DNA from: Lunatimonas lonarensis
GTDB lineage: Bacteria > Bacteroidota > Bacteroidia > Cytophagales > Cyclobacteriaceae
NCBI RefSeq assembly: GCF_000390185.1
Contig: NZ_AQHR01000120.1
Span: 1 to 32,252, forward strand
DNA: 32,252 nucleotides
Direction: 5' to 3'
The number at the start of each line of letters is the position of its first letter. The first letter of the stretch is position 1. Below the pieces are notes generated by a model. That model saw nothing but the letters and a program-made list of their open reading frames with translations, was not told where the DNA came from and did no database searches. The position numbers and the translations under genes were made by a program. Of this stretch, positions 1 to 7,767 are shown piece after piece.

Positions 1-62
1 CAATATCAAAAAAAATAAAGTCCGATTAATAGGGGGCTAGACCATTGGCAGGCTTTGCAAAG

Positions 63-79
63 ATCCCGATCTTCGGGAT
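63..79. repeat. Small perfect hairpin ATCCCGA-tct-TCGGGAT
   Basis: Seven-base-pair perfect inverted repeat with a 3-nt loop. No T-tract follows (the next bases are AAGGGATG), so it is not a typical intrinsic terminator. Short hairpins built on CCCGA/TCGGG are common dispersed intergenic elements in Bacteroidota; assigning this one to that group is inference. Confidence 0.45.
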
Positions 80-254
80 AAGGGATGCTGAGAGATCAGT
101 ACACCCTCTGGAATAGTATGGTATCTTCGATACCAGATGCCCATGCCGGGCACACACAGCACCTAAGAAAACATGGGGCGGTTCAGAGTATAAAGAAAAT
201 TCAGTATCTTAAAAAAAAGTTAGGAGTAGGCTGGAAGCGAACGGCTGCTAATGC

Positions 255-280
255 CTGCCTGGCGGCAGACAGGCCTGCCG
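255..280. repeat. Dispersed palindromic element with two alternative stems
   Basis: CTGCC (255-259) can pair with GGCAG (264-268). Alternatively CGGCAG (263-268) can pair with CTGCCG (275-280). The two stems share the GGCAG strand and exclude each other. GC-rich CTGCC/GGCAG palindromes of this kind occur in many copies in Bacteroidota genomes, which is general knowledge and not shown here. Confidence 0.45.
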
Positions 281-432
281 TCTCCAAGTTGAATCCCGTT
301 ATGGCACATTTCAAAAGACCCTAATTATATTCGAAGAACTTTTAAATCTAGAAAAAACATGTAATCTTGTATCCGAATGAAGACAGACAATTAAATGTAT
401 TTTATTGAAAATATGTTGAATTTGACAAGTGG

Positions 433-717
433 TTGAGAAAGTTGAAGGATCTAAGAGCAAAAGCGAAAATTTTGTTTAGGATCCAGAAACTTGAAAATGG
501 CGAACATTTCGGGGATTGTAAACCGGTTGGTGAAGGTATTCATGAATTGAGAATAGATTATGCCAAAGGATATAGAATCTACTGCAATGAAAGAGAAGGC
601 AAAATCATTATTCTTCTTTTAGGGGGAGAAAAATCAACCCAACAAAAGGATATTGAAAAATCAAAGGAAATTTGGAACAGGATAAAAATGAAGAAATATG
701 GAAACATCAAAATTTGA
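433..717 (+). CDS. HigB/RelE-like (Gp49 type) toxin, 5' end frameshifted
   Basis: This encodes a 94-residue protein of the RelE/ParE superfamily, phage Gp49/HigB-like addiction-module killer group, whose members are ribosome-dependent mRNA endonucleases. Recognisable stretches are AKAKILFRIQKLE, HFGDCKPVGEG, a GYRIY strand and a C-terminal GGEKSTQQKDIEKSKEIW. The only start in this frame is TTG at 433, which leaves out the usual N-terminal strand. An ATG at 395 reads MYFIE, the typical N-terminus of this family, but in another frame that stops at 434. In the 433 frame the residues just upstream, 415-432, read VEFDKW, also typical. One missing base in the A-run at 407-411 would join the two parts. 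The gene overlaps the antitoxin start by 20 nt, the usual toxin-first arrangement. It may therefore be inactivated, or the base may be an assembly error. Confidence 0.75.
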   Translation: MRKLKDLRAKAKILFRIQKLENGEHFGDCKPVGEGIHELRIDYAKGYRIYCNEREGKIIILLLGGEKSTQQKDIEKSKEIWNRIKMKKYGNIKI

Positions 718-1384
718 TATTGCAGATTATTTGGACAGTAAAGAAATGATTGCAGAATATTTGAATTCTGTTTTGGAGGAAGGTGATAATGATGATGTAG
801 TTGTTGCGCTTGGGCACATCGCAAAAGCAATTGGTATGTCCAAAATAGCGGAAGAAACAGGGATGAGTAGGCCAAGCTTGTATAAAGCCCTATCAACAGG
901 ATCAAAGCCCCAATTTGAAACAATAATGAAAGTATTAAAAGCTGTAGGTGGTCAATTAAGAATAATCATTGGACTTTTTATCCTATTAGGTTTAACAACC
1001 GTAAATGCACAACAAATAGCCCTTTTTGATAGCGAAGGGGAAGCGAGGGCTTATATAGACTTCGACAACAACGGAACAATTTATATGTGGGACGGAACCC
1101 CTGTTGCATTTGTCAACAATGATGGAAGAGAACTGTGTGTAATCGGGTTTAATGGCAACTTCTTAGGTTGGTACATAGAAGGAATCGTTTATGACAAAAA
1201 AGGTTTGGCGGTTGGGGCAAGAAAAGGGGCTGTAGGTCTAATTACCAACATCGAGAAAATCAAAGGAATTCAAAAAATCGCACCAATCCGCCCAATAGTT
1301 CCGATATCACCTATAAAACCCATACTTGGAAATAATTGGAGCAATACTTCGCTGGCTGAGTTTCTCTTCTATGGTAAAAAATAA
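698..1384 (+). CDS. HigA-like antitoxin fused to a beta-flower-like secreted protein
   Basis: A 228-residue chimera. Residues 1-89 match the addiction-module antidote (HigA-like, XRE-type HTH) family: the acidic N-terminus METSKFDIADYLDS is followed by the helix-turn-helix MSKIAEETGMSRPSLYKAL (residues 47-65) and an end of the form VLKAVGGQLRI. From residue 88 it changes abruptly into a hydrophobic signal-peptide core, IIGLFILLGLTTVNAQ, and then a secreted domain with YIDFDNNGTIYMWDGTPVAF and GFNGNFLGWY, followed by a proline/isoleucine repeat tail. That second part resembles the 4-fold beta flower proteins of Cytophagales, recognised from memory. An internal in-frame ATG at 926 (M77) could start a separate exported product. 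The antitoxin stop codon and the second gene's own start are both missing, which points to a deletion joining two genes. The DNA is AT-rich compared with the core. Confidence 0.75.
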   Translation: METSKFDIADYLDSKEMIAEYLNSVLEEGDNDDVVVALGHIAKAIGMSKIAEETGMSRPSLYKALSTGSKPQFETIMKVLKAVGGQLRIIIGLFILLGLTTVNAQQIALFDSEGEARAYIDFDNNGTIYMWDGTPVAFVNNDGRELCVIGFNGNFLGWYIEGIVYDKKGLAVGARKGAVGLITNIEKIKGIQKIAPIRPIVPISPIKPILGNNWSNTSLAEFLFYGKK

Positions 1385-1427
1385 GCGGTGCCATCGATAA
1401 AAGAGGAAAGAAAAAACAAAAAAAGAA

Positions 1428-2156
1428 ATGAGATCCTTACTAATTTGCTTTTGCCTGTTTCTTATCCAACCCATGGCTTTTGGGCAAGGGAAGCCATCCA
1501 ATGCCCATTTGATGCCAACTCCCCACTACCTGGAGGAAATCAAAAGCGAACTGACCAAGGAATGGCCGCAAAACAGGACCATCAACCTGGTTTTTCACGG
1601 CCACAGTGTTCCCGCCGGATTTTTCAAAACACCGATCGTAAATACCCTTGATGCCTATCCCTTTCAACTGCTGGGACTATTGAAAGATCGGTATCCCCAT
1701 GCAGTAATCAATGCGATCGTCACGGCAAAAGGGGGTGAAAACGCCCATAGTGGTCAAGCCAGATTTGTAGATGAGGTACTCAATCATCAGCCGGATATCC
1801 TGTTCATTGACTATGCGCTAAATGACAGAGGGATAGGATTGGAAGCTGCCAAAAAAGCCTGGACGGACATGATCGTGCAGGCCACCCAACGGGGCATTAA
1901 AGTGATCCTGCTCACCCCCTCCCCGGATATGCGATCCGATCTGCTAAATCCAGCGGATCCGCTGAAAAGCCATTCCGATCAGATTGTTGAGCTGGCCGCT
2001 GCCCATTCGGTTGGGTTGGCCGATGTCTTTTCCCTCTTTCAACAAATTGATAAGGCCTGTAACTGCATAGAGGACTATATGTCGCAGGTCAATCATCCCA
2101 ATCAAAAGGGGCACGAGATCATTGCCACGGAAATCCTTCGGTACTTCATAGAATGA
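1428..2156 (+). CDS. Secreted SGNH/GDSL hydrolase
   Basis: A 242-residue protein with a signal peptide (about residues 1-20, ending MAFGQ), so exported to the periplasm or beyond. SGNH blocks are visible in order: block I FHGHSVPAGF with nucleophile Ser60, block II GGEN with Gly103, block III DYALND with Asn132, and block V NHPNQKGHE with His223. Family members are esterases or lipases, often deacetylating carbohydrates. The Asp normally three residues before the catalytic His is Gln220 here; similar SQxNHPN motifs occur in a sialate-esterase-like subgroup, so activity is not excluded. The start ATG lies 43 nt after the upstream gene and gives a clean signal peptide. Substrate is unknown; an ester-decorated glycan is a guess from the neighbourhood. 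Confidence 0.88.
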   Translation: MRSLLICFCLFLIQPMAFGQGKPSNAHLMPTPHYLEEIKSELTKEWPQNRTINLVFHGHSVPAGFFKTPIVNTLDAYPFQLLGLLKDRYPHAVINAIVTAKGGENAHSGQARFVDEVLNHQPDILFIDYALNDRGIGLEAAKKAWTDMIVQATQRGIKVILLTPSPDMRSDLLNPADPLKSHSDQIVELAAAHSVGLADVFSLFQQIDKACNCIEDYMSQVNHPNQKGHEIIATEILRYFIE

Positions 2157-2241
2157 TCGTATCCAGAAAAGAATCCTCCCGCTCAATTTCACCGCAAAAC
2201 CACCCCAAATCTCTAACCTCACCATTTTTTTTTCGTTAAAG

Positions 2242-2272
2242 TTTTAATATCCACACATTTGGTGTATATTTA
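2242..2272 (+). promoter_or_regulatory. Bacteroidetes-type promoter for the TPR lipoprotein
   Basis: TTTT at 2242-2245, 19 nt, then TATATTTA at 2265-2272. This matches the Bacteroidetes sigma consensus (TTTG, about 19 nt, TAnnTTTG) with one mismatch in each box. The -7 element ends 29 nt before the ATG, implying a short leader. The same TATATTTA box with the same spacing occurs at 12772-12803. Confidence 0.45.
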
Positions 2273-2286
2273 ACTAATCAATTAGT
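2273..2286. promoter_or_regulatory. Candidate operator ACTAAT-ca-ATTAGT
   Basis: Perfect 6-bp inverted repeat with a 2-nt spacer, placed immediately after the proposed -7 box and so over the expected transcription start of the TPR lipoprotein gene. A repressor bound here would block initiation. The binding protein is unknown. Confidence 0.35.
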
Positions 2287-2301
2287 AATTTAACGGTTCG
2301 T

Positions 2302-3117
2302 ATGAAGATTTTCCACCTAGGTTTTTTGGCCTGCATATTTCTGTTGGGCGGTTGTATTGGACAGTTTCAGAGAGGCGAGGCGTATTTTAAAAACCAGGAG
2401 TATGAAAAAGCCATCGCGGAGTTTGACCGGGTGCTTTTTGTCAGTATAACCGACGTAAAATCCCTCCATCTACGGGCGAGGGCCTACGAAGAACTGGAAG
2501 ATTACCAAAAAGCAAAAGAAGACTACCGGATGATCCTAAAGTATCAGCCCACCTACGCACAAGCGTATGCGGGTCTTGGAAAGATCGCTTGGAAAGAGGA
2601 TAACCTACCGGAGGCTGAAAAACTGCTGCTGAAAGCCGCCATGCACGACCCTGAAGACTACGATATTCTGGTGTTACTGGGACGGACGATGATCAAAAAC
2701 CAACGTTTCAAAAGTGCCGAGGAATTTCTTCAATTGGCCATCGAGCGCGAACCGGAACGCCCCCAACCCTACTTTTACCTAGGCATCGCCCGAGGGTACC
2801 AAGGTGATGGCTTGGGTGTGGTAACCGCGCTGAACGCCTACCTCAATTTGGAAAGCGACAATATCTCCGCCCATTACAACCGTGGGTTCGCCTTGATGAA
2901 GCTTGGCTATTCCGATTGGGCCATTGAGGATTTTGACGAAGTTTTGAAGCGGAAGCCGGATCACTACGATGCGATGGCGAGAAGGGGAATCTGCTTACTG
3001 GAAGACAATCCAACCCAAGGGATGCGGGATATCCGAAAAGCTGCGCAAAACGGCAATCCCCTTGCAAAATCCATTGTGAACCAATTTGGAACCAATCGGG
3101 GTACCGGAATGAACTAA
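2302..3117 (+). CDS. TPR-repeat lipoprotein
   Basis: A 271-residue protein with a lipoprotein signal (LLGGC, lipidated Cys18), so anchored to a membrane facing the periplasm. The rest is a run of tetratricopeptide repeats from about residue 22 to 250, with typical motifs GEAYFKNQEYEKAIAEFDRV, RARAYEELEDYQKAKEDY and YNRGFALMKLGYSDWAIEDF. TPR arrays are protein-interaction scaffolds and there is no catalytic domain. It appears monocistronic: it has its own promoter and ends 21 nt from a convergent gene. The specific partner or role cannot be read from the sequence. Confidence 0.88.
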   Translation: MKIFHLGFLACIFLLGGCIGQFQRGEAYFKNQEYEKAIAEFDRVLFVSITDVKSLHLRARAYEELEDYQKAKEDYRMILKYQPTYAQAYAGLGKIAWKEDNLPEAEKLLLKAAMHDPEDYDILVLLGRTMIKNQRFKSAEEFLQLAIEREPERPQPYFYLGIARGYQGDGLGVVTALNAYLNLESDNISAHYNRGFALMKLGYSDWAIEDFDEVLKRKPDHYDAMARRGICLLEDNPTQGMRDIRKAAQNGNPLAKSIVNQFGTNRGTGMN

Positions 3118-3138
3118 TCGAGGCTACGGGAATAAATA

Positions 3139-4161
3139 CTACCAAGAAACGTAAAGCTTCCCCGTGCTTTTGCCTGATTCCAATAACCCATGGGCGTCGG
3201 AAAGCTCGGAAAAGCTAAACTCCCCTCCGACGCTGGGTTCTATTTCTCCTGTTCGGTTAAGTGCCACCAACTCGCGGAGACAGGCACCGATAATCTCAAT
3301 CTTTTCATCTGCCAAACGCAACATATTTACGCCGATTATCGCTTGGGATTGCATCATGGTGAACAAAGGGCTGATAAAACCGGTACGGAGGAAAAATGAT
3401 AGATCTCTGACCAAACTGGGGCGGGATCCGCTGCGGGATGCACCGCCAAAACAAAAAAGCTTACCTCCGGGGCTCAACAGGCGGCGGTCTACGGAAAAGC
3501 TTGGCCCCATGGTTGTGTTAAAAATATAATCCACGCTTCTATGGCCGAATTTCTTTTCGATAATCGCTGCATAGTCCTCTTCTTTATAACGAATCGGCAA
3601 GTCCACCCCTAATGCGACCAGGTATTCCCGTTTTGCATCAGAACCACATAAGCCGATAGTGAACAAACCCTTTCGTTTACAGAGTTGGACCAACGCTGTC
3701 CCTACCCCGCCGGCGGCGGCGTGTATCAGTGCGATACCCCCTCCCCGAAGGGTATAGGCATAATCCGTCATATAATAGGCGGTACAATACTGCGTGGCAA
3801 GGGCACAGGCAACGGCTCCGGAAACCTGGGGATCAATAGGTGCCGCGGCCCGGTAATCCGCAAGGGCGGTATCCGCATAGCCGCCAAAGCGCGTAAAAGC
3901 AACCACCCGCTTTCCAACCCACAAACCGGACACTTGCTTTCCTTGACCTATAACGACGCCAACTACCTCGTAACCGGGAACAAACGGCAAAGGAGGTGCC
4001 TCCCTGTAAAGTCCCTGCCTGGCCATTACATCGGCAAAGTTTAGTCCAAAGCCCTCCACCTGAATTAGTAATTGGCTAGGTTCGGGAATTGGACTCTGTA
4101 CTTCGTTCAGTTCAAATGCCTCGCTTGCCCTCCCATACTTCACCAACGTAAACTGCCTCAT
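3139..4161 (-). CDS. VAT1-like quinone oxidoreductase (MDR family)
   Basis: A 340-residue cytoplasmic enzyme of the medium-chain dehydrogenase/reductase superfamily, quinone oxidoreductase branch (zeta-crystallin/VAT-1-like). The N-terminal GroES-like half carries GLNFADVMARQGLY and PFVPGYEVVGVV. The Rossmann half carries the NADPH-binding loop AAAGGVG (residues 148-154), then GSDAKREY and SPGGKLFCFGG. The structural-zinc cysteines of alcohol dehydrogenases are absent, as expected for this zinc-independent branch. The expected reaction is NADPH-dependent reduction of quinones or alpha,beta-unsaturated carbonyls. Its ATG overlaps the stop codon of the xylanase gene in an ATGA junction (4158-4161), so translation is probably coupled. 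The pairing with a GH10 enzyme is unusual. Confidence 0.88.
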   Translation of the reverse strand: MRQFTLVKYGRASEAFELNEVQSPIPEPSQLLIQVEGFGLNFADVMARQGLYREAPPLPFVPGYEVVGVVIGQGKQVSGLWVGKRVVAFTRFGGYADTALADYRAAAPIDPQVSGAVACALATQYCTAYYMTDYAYTLRGGGIALIHAAAGGVGTALVQLCKRKGLFTIGLCGSDAKREYLVALGVDLPIRYKEEDYAAIIEKKFGHRSVDYIFNTTMGPSFSVDRRLLSPGGKLFCFGGASRSGSRPSLVRDLSFFLRTGFISPLFTMMQSQAIIGVNMLRLADEKIEIIGACLRELVALNRTGEIEPSVGGEFSFSELSDAHGLLESGKSTGKLYVSW

Positions 4162-5417
4162 TTGCTTGCCCTAAAAAAATCTACGTGTACACTGCCCCTA
4201 CCTCTTTCCAAGCTAACTTTGCGCACATCTTCACCCACCTTCACTTCATACGTGCCATAAAAGGCCGGGAGGGACAGGAATCCGTTTTGGTCTACCGTGG
4301 CACGATGTTCGGTCCACCATTGCCTGTACACCAGGTTTTGATAGGCATCCGCCAACGCGGTGGGTGACCAATCCCTGCGGTAAAGGGAAGAAGCAGGTAT
4401 CCAATTGGCACCGGCCCAGAAGCCCCACATCAAAATCCCCTCTACCGAGGGATGCGCAAAGCATATCCGATAATAATCAACCAACTCCGCGGCGGTAAAC
4501 CGCTCTTCTTCAGGTGTCAATTCCCGGATATTCTCGCGGTAATACTTAGAACGCTGCCCAGGCACATTGAACTCCGTCACCAGAATCGGCAAGCCAAAAA
4601 CAGCGAGGGAGTCGAGAGCTCTTCTTAGCTCATTCCTGTCAAAACTGTCCCCATGTAGGTGACCCTGAACACCAATGCCGGCGATTCGCACACCTTGGGC
4701 AATAAGGCCTCTAATCTGACGCAGGTAGTCATCCAGTCGGTTTCCGGTCAGGATATCGTAGTCGTTCAAAAACAATTGTGCATCCGGGTCCCCCTGGTGC
4801 GACCAGTCCACCATCTTCTTGGTGATCTCAGGCCCCAGACGGTCCTCATAATAATTTCCGTGTACCATTTCGTTGTTCAGGTCATAGCCGGCGAAACGGC
4901 CACGATACCTCGTACTCACATCCAGTGCTCGGACGCGCAACGTTTGCTCCAGCGACTCATCGTCGAGATCCTTTAACCATTCCTGTACAAACTTGGGGAT
5001 ACCCCAAAAAATATTGTGTCCCCGGAGGGGAATATGGTGTTGGTCTGTCCAAGCCAATAGGGCATCTACTACCCCGTAATCCACCACTCCCTTTTCCTTT
5101 TCCATGCTATGCCACTTCAAGGCATTTTCGGTTACCGCCGAATTGAAGTTCTTCAGAAATTTTTCTGCATATTGCTCTTTGTCCGCCTCGGACATGGAAC
5201 CCACAAACCCGTTACTCAAGGCGGCGCCAAACCAAAACTCGTGGGATAGCTGCCGGATATGCACTTCCTCCCCAGGCTTGGCGTAGACTTTCAGGTGACC
5301 CTTTCGGTGCTTATCGATCCGGGAATCATCGGTTTCTACTTGCCCAAACAGGCTTACCGGGTAAAGAATCATGAAAAGCAGTAGTAAACTTGATACGTTC
5401 AATTCTCTAATTGCCAT
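4158..5417 (-). CDS. GH10 endo-1,4-beta-xylanase
   Basis: A 419-residue secreted glycoside hydrolase of family 10, which cuts beta-1,4-xylan with retention of configuration. I start it at the ATG at 5417 because MAIRELNVSSLLLLFMILYP gives a proper signal peptide; a start 14 codons further upstream would not. GH10 hallmarks are NSAVTENALKWHSME, LRGHNIFWG, the acid/base glutamate in YDLNNEM (Glu183 from this start) and the nucleophile in PILVTEFNV (Glu282), followed by GILMWGFWAG near the end of the barrel. The residues ahead of the barrel (KVYAKPGEEVHIRQLSHEF) look like the short beta extension seen in some Bacteroidota and Planctomycetes GH10 enzymes. It lies 81 nt after the PQQ dehydrogenase and overlaps the next gene, so the three are likely one operon. 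Confidence 0.92.
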   Translation of the reverse strand: MAIRELNVSSLLLLFMILYPVSLFGQVETDDSRIDKHRKGHLKVYAKPGEEVHIRQLSHEFWFGAALSNGFVGSMSEADKEQYAEKFLKNFNSAVTENALKWHSMEKEKGVVDYGVVDALLAWTDQHHIPLRGHNIFWGIPKFVQEWLKDLDDESLEQTLRVRALDVSTRYRGRFAGYDLNNEMVHGNYYEDRLGPEITKKMVDWSHQGDPDAQLFLNDYDILTGNRLDDYLRQIRGLIAQGVRIAGIGVQGHLHGDSFDRNELRRALDSLAVFGLPILVTEFNVPGQRSKYYRENIRELTPEEERFTAAELVDYYRICFAHPSVEGILMWGFWAGANWIPASSLYRRDWSPTALADAYQNLVYRQWWTEHRATVDQNGFLSLPAFYGTYEVKVGEDVRKVSLERGRGSVHVDFFRASK

Positions 5418-5498
5418 AAATATTTCGGTTAATACCAACAGGTAGGTTATTGCCAGCATATTACGTGTTTTCCAGTTATTTTACAACCATACCGGAGG

Positions 5499-7640
5499 TT
5501 AGGGCAGTGCAAATGCCACGTACATATCTCCTTTGGGAGTATTAAAACGCCCTCCGCCACAGGCTAGCACCACGTATTGTCTACCGTGGATCGAATAGGT
5601 ACTTGGAGTAGCAAAACTCGCCGCAGGCAGCACCGTCTCCCAGAGCAATTGCCCATTTTGTTTGTCATAAGCCCGAAACTTGCCATCCTGCGTAGCGGCA
5701 ATGAACAACAGACCACTCCCGGTTACGAGCGGACCTCCAAAGCTTTCCGTTCCGGTAGGCGGAATCCCCTTTGCCGCCAATTCCGGATACGCTCCAAACG
5801 GTATCGTCCACCGGAATTCGCCTGTGTTTAGGTCAATGGCATTCAGGGTGCCCCAGGGCGGTTGAATGGCGGGATATCCCTGATCATCCAGAAACTTCAT
5901 ATACCGATTGACCACAAAAGCTGGAACAGAGATAGAATCCTTGGCGGACACTATTCCAGGTTCGTCGCCCGCCTCCGAGAGCGCATCGGATTCACTTAAA
6001 TACGCAAGCAAGGCCTCCTTTTCCGAAAGTGATATACCCGGAAATGCCGGCATCATGCCTTTTCCTCCGGAAACGATCCCCAGCACTTCCTCTTTGGTCT
6101 TTCGATCCAACAGACGCTCCAAGGAGGGGTAGCCACTGGCAGGATGCCCGGCTCGATTCTTCCCATGGCAAGGTGCGCAGTTGAGGGTATATACCCTCAT
6201 TCCCAGACCCATTGCCTGCAACTGTTCCTGGGAGGCACTCGGCCCAATCCCCATGTACCGGGCCATTTCATTGCTGTTTACATACAAAATACCATCCGGA
6301 TCAGCCGCAGCGCCACCCCATATAGCGCCCCCGCTTAAGCCTGGAAATACCAGCATTCCCTTTTCATTGAGAGGTGTAAAGGATCCCTGATATCCGCTCT
6401 CCCGTAGAATCTCCTGAAGTTCGGCCCGGTTGCCCGCAAGGGTACTGATCATTGAATCGGAAATGACCTGTCTGGCAAAAGGCGGCGGTTTGGTCGGAAT
6501 CGGCTGTGTGGGCCAAGCTTGCTCACCCGGAATGGTAGATGGGGGCACGGAGACCTCCTCTACCGGAAACAGGGGAACGCCCGTCTCTCTATCAAACAAA
6601 AATACGTACCCGTGTTTGGTTACCTGCGCCACGGCGTCGATCAACCTTCCTTCATGGGTTACCTGTATCAAATTGGGAGGTGCGGGCAAATCCATGTCCA
6701 GGATGTCGTGGTGAACCAGCTGGTAGTGCCAGATCCGTTTCCCGGTAGCCCCATCCAACGCCAACAGTGTATTGGCAAAGAGATTGGCACCGATTCGGTC
6801 TCCACCATAAAAATCCGGGGCTGCTGATCCGGTAGGCACATACACGATCCCTCGCTTGCGGTCTACCGCCATTCCTGCCCAGTTATTCGCTCCGCCTATG
6901 CCGTTATTTTTATACGCATCAGCCGGCCAGGTGTCGTTGCCGTATTCACCAGGATGGGGAATGGTATGGAAAACCCAGGCTAGCTCGCCTGTCCTGATGT
7001 CAAATGCCTGAATATGTCCCAATGCCGCCCGATGGTCTTCAGCTACCCGCAGCGGCATGATGATCAAATCGCCCACCACCGTTCCCGGTGTATTGGAAAG
7101 CACCATTTTGTCCGCAGCGGTTGGTCCAAGGCCGGTTTTCAAACTTACCCTCCCCTTGTCTCCAAAGGTGTCTATACTCCCGCCGGTACGGGCATCCACG
7201 GCATATAGCCATTCGCTTTGGGAATACAGGATCCGTTTATCATTGCCCTTCTCCCAATATACCACGCCCCTACTCACGCTAAAGGCATCCTTGACACCCG
7301 CTTCATGCTTCCAAATCTCTTTGCCCGAAGCAGCGTCTAAAGCAAAGGGACGTAACCCTGCGGTCATCCCATAAAGTACCCTATCCACGATGATGGGATT
7401 GGTCTGCATATGGCCGCTATCACCCGTATGGTAGACCCAAGCGATCTGCAAGTCCTCCACATTCCCTGCATGGATTTGAGCCAGCGCAGAATAATGGTTT
7501 CGGTCCGGCCCACCCAAATATTCCCGCCAATCCACCTCCTGTTCCCATTTTGGTGAAGAACAGCTCTCGATCACCCAAAAAAAGAGCCAAAGCCAAATGA
7601 CTGACCTAGGCAACAAGTATTCTTTCCTATACAACCACAC
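5499..7640 (-). CDS. PQQ-dependent dehydrogenase with embedded cytochrome c domain
   Basis: A 713-residue quinoprotein of the PQQ alcohol/glucose-type dehydrogenase family, with an eight-bladed propeller that oxidises sugars or alcohols in the periplasm and passes electrons to a haem. Typical segments are DWREYLGGPDRNHYSAL, IWKHEAG, WPADAYKNNGIGGANNWAGM and FGGPLVTGSGLLFIAATQDG. A c-type cytochrome domain (about residues 475-555) is inserted between blades, with CAPCH at Cys488/Cys491/His492 and a likely distal Met in GMMPAFP (529-530). The N-terminus is one hydrophobic segment ending IESC, suggesting a lipoprotein at Cys27 with an atypical lipobox (Glu at -2). The start codon is GTG at 7640: an in-frame stop lies just upstream and no ATG gives a complete signal. 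It heads the operon with the xylanase and oxidoreductase. Substrate is not determinable. Confidence 0.9.
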   Translation of the reverse strand: MWLYRKEYLLPRSVIWLWLFFWVIESCSSPKWEQEVDWREYLGGPDRNHYSALAQIHAGNVEDLQIAWVYHTGDSGHMQTNPIIVDRVLYGMTAGLRPFALDAASGKEIWKHEAGVKDAFSVSRGVVYWEKGNDKRILYSQSEWLYAVDARTGGSIDTFGDKGRVSLKTGLGPTAADKMVLSNTPGTVVGDLIIMPLRVAEDHRAALGHIQAFDIRTGELAWVFHTIPHPGEYGNDTWPADAYKNNGIGGANNWAGMAVDRKRGIVYVPTGSAAPDFYGGDRIGANLFANTLLALDGATGKRIWHYQLVHHDILDMDLPAPPNLIQVTHEGRLIDAVAQVTKHGYVFLFDRETGVPLFPVEEVSVPPSTIPGEQAWPTQPIPTKPPPFARQVISDSMISTLAGNRAELQEILRESGYQGSFTPLNEKGMLVFPGLSGGAIWGGAAADPDGILYVNSNEMARYMGIGPSASQEQLQAMGLGMRVYTLNCAPCHGKNRAGHPASGYPSLERLLDRKTKEEVLGIVSGGKGMMPAFPGISLSEKEALLAYLSESDALSEAGDEPGIVSAKDSISVPAFVVNRYMKFLDDQGYPAIQPPWGTLNAIDLNTGEFRWTIPFGAYPELAAKGIPPTGTESFGGPLVTGSGLLFIAATQDGKFRAYDKQNGQLLWETVLPAASFATPSTYSIHGRQYVVLACGGGRFNTPKGDMYVAFALP

Positions 7641-7641
7641 C

Positions 7642-7692
7642 GTTTAGTTGAATTACACAGATAAATCCAATGTTTAGTTGGTATTGGATACC
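7642..7692 (-). promoter_or_regulatory. Candidate control region of the PQQ/xylanase operon
   Basis: Two identical 9-mers, GTTTAGTTG at 7642-7650 and 7672-7680, are 30 bp apart, close to three helical turns, directly upstream of the PQQ gene start. The second abuts a perfect inverted repeat GGTAT-tgg-ATACC (7680-7692). Same-face direct repeats suit an activator dimer. I could not assign a confident -33/-7 pair; the promoter must lie between here and the repeat array that starts at 7768. Confidence 0.35.
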
Positions 7693-7767
7693 CACTAACA
7701 TATAACCTGCTACAATATCCGAATAATCCAGAACTCTCCCACAAAATAATTGACCACTGGTAAAAAA

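Larger units (their letters stand above)
1..394. other. Non-coding left edge with dispersed palindromes
   Basis: No convincing gene is visible before the toxin gene at 395. A 79-codon open frame at 85-324 runs on the plus strand, but it contains the palindromic element at 255-280, has no recognisable family and no clear ribosome-binding site, so I do not call it. The stretch holds two small palindromic elements, listed separately. The DNA is AT-rich apart from those elements, as expected for accessory intergenic sequence. Confidence 0.5.

Noticed and set aside
85-324. 79-codon plus-strand frame
   Set aside because: It spans a dispersed palindrome and has no recognisable domain or start signal.
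579-923. 114-codon minus-strand frame, hydrophobic
   Set aside because: Antisense to the toxin and antitoxin genes, with low-complexity hydrophobic sequence expected from the complement of a charged AT-rich coding region.
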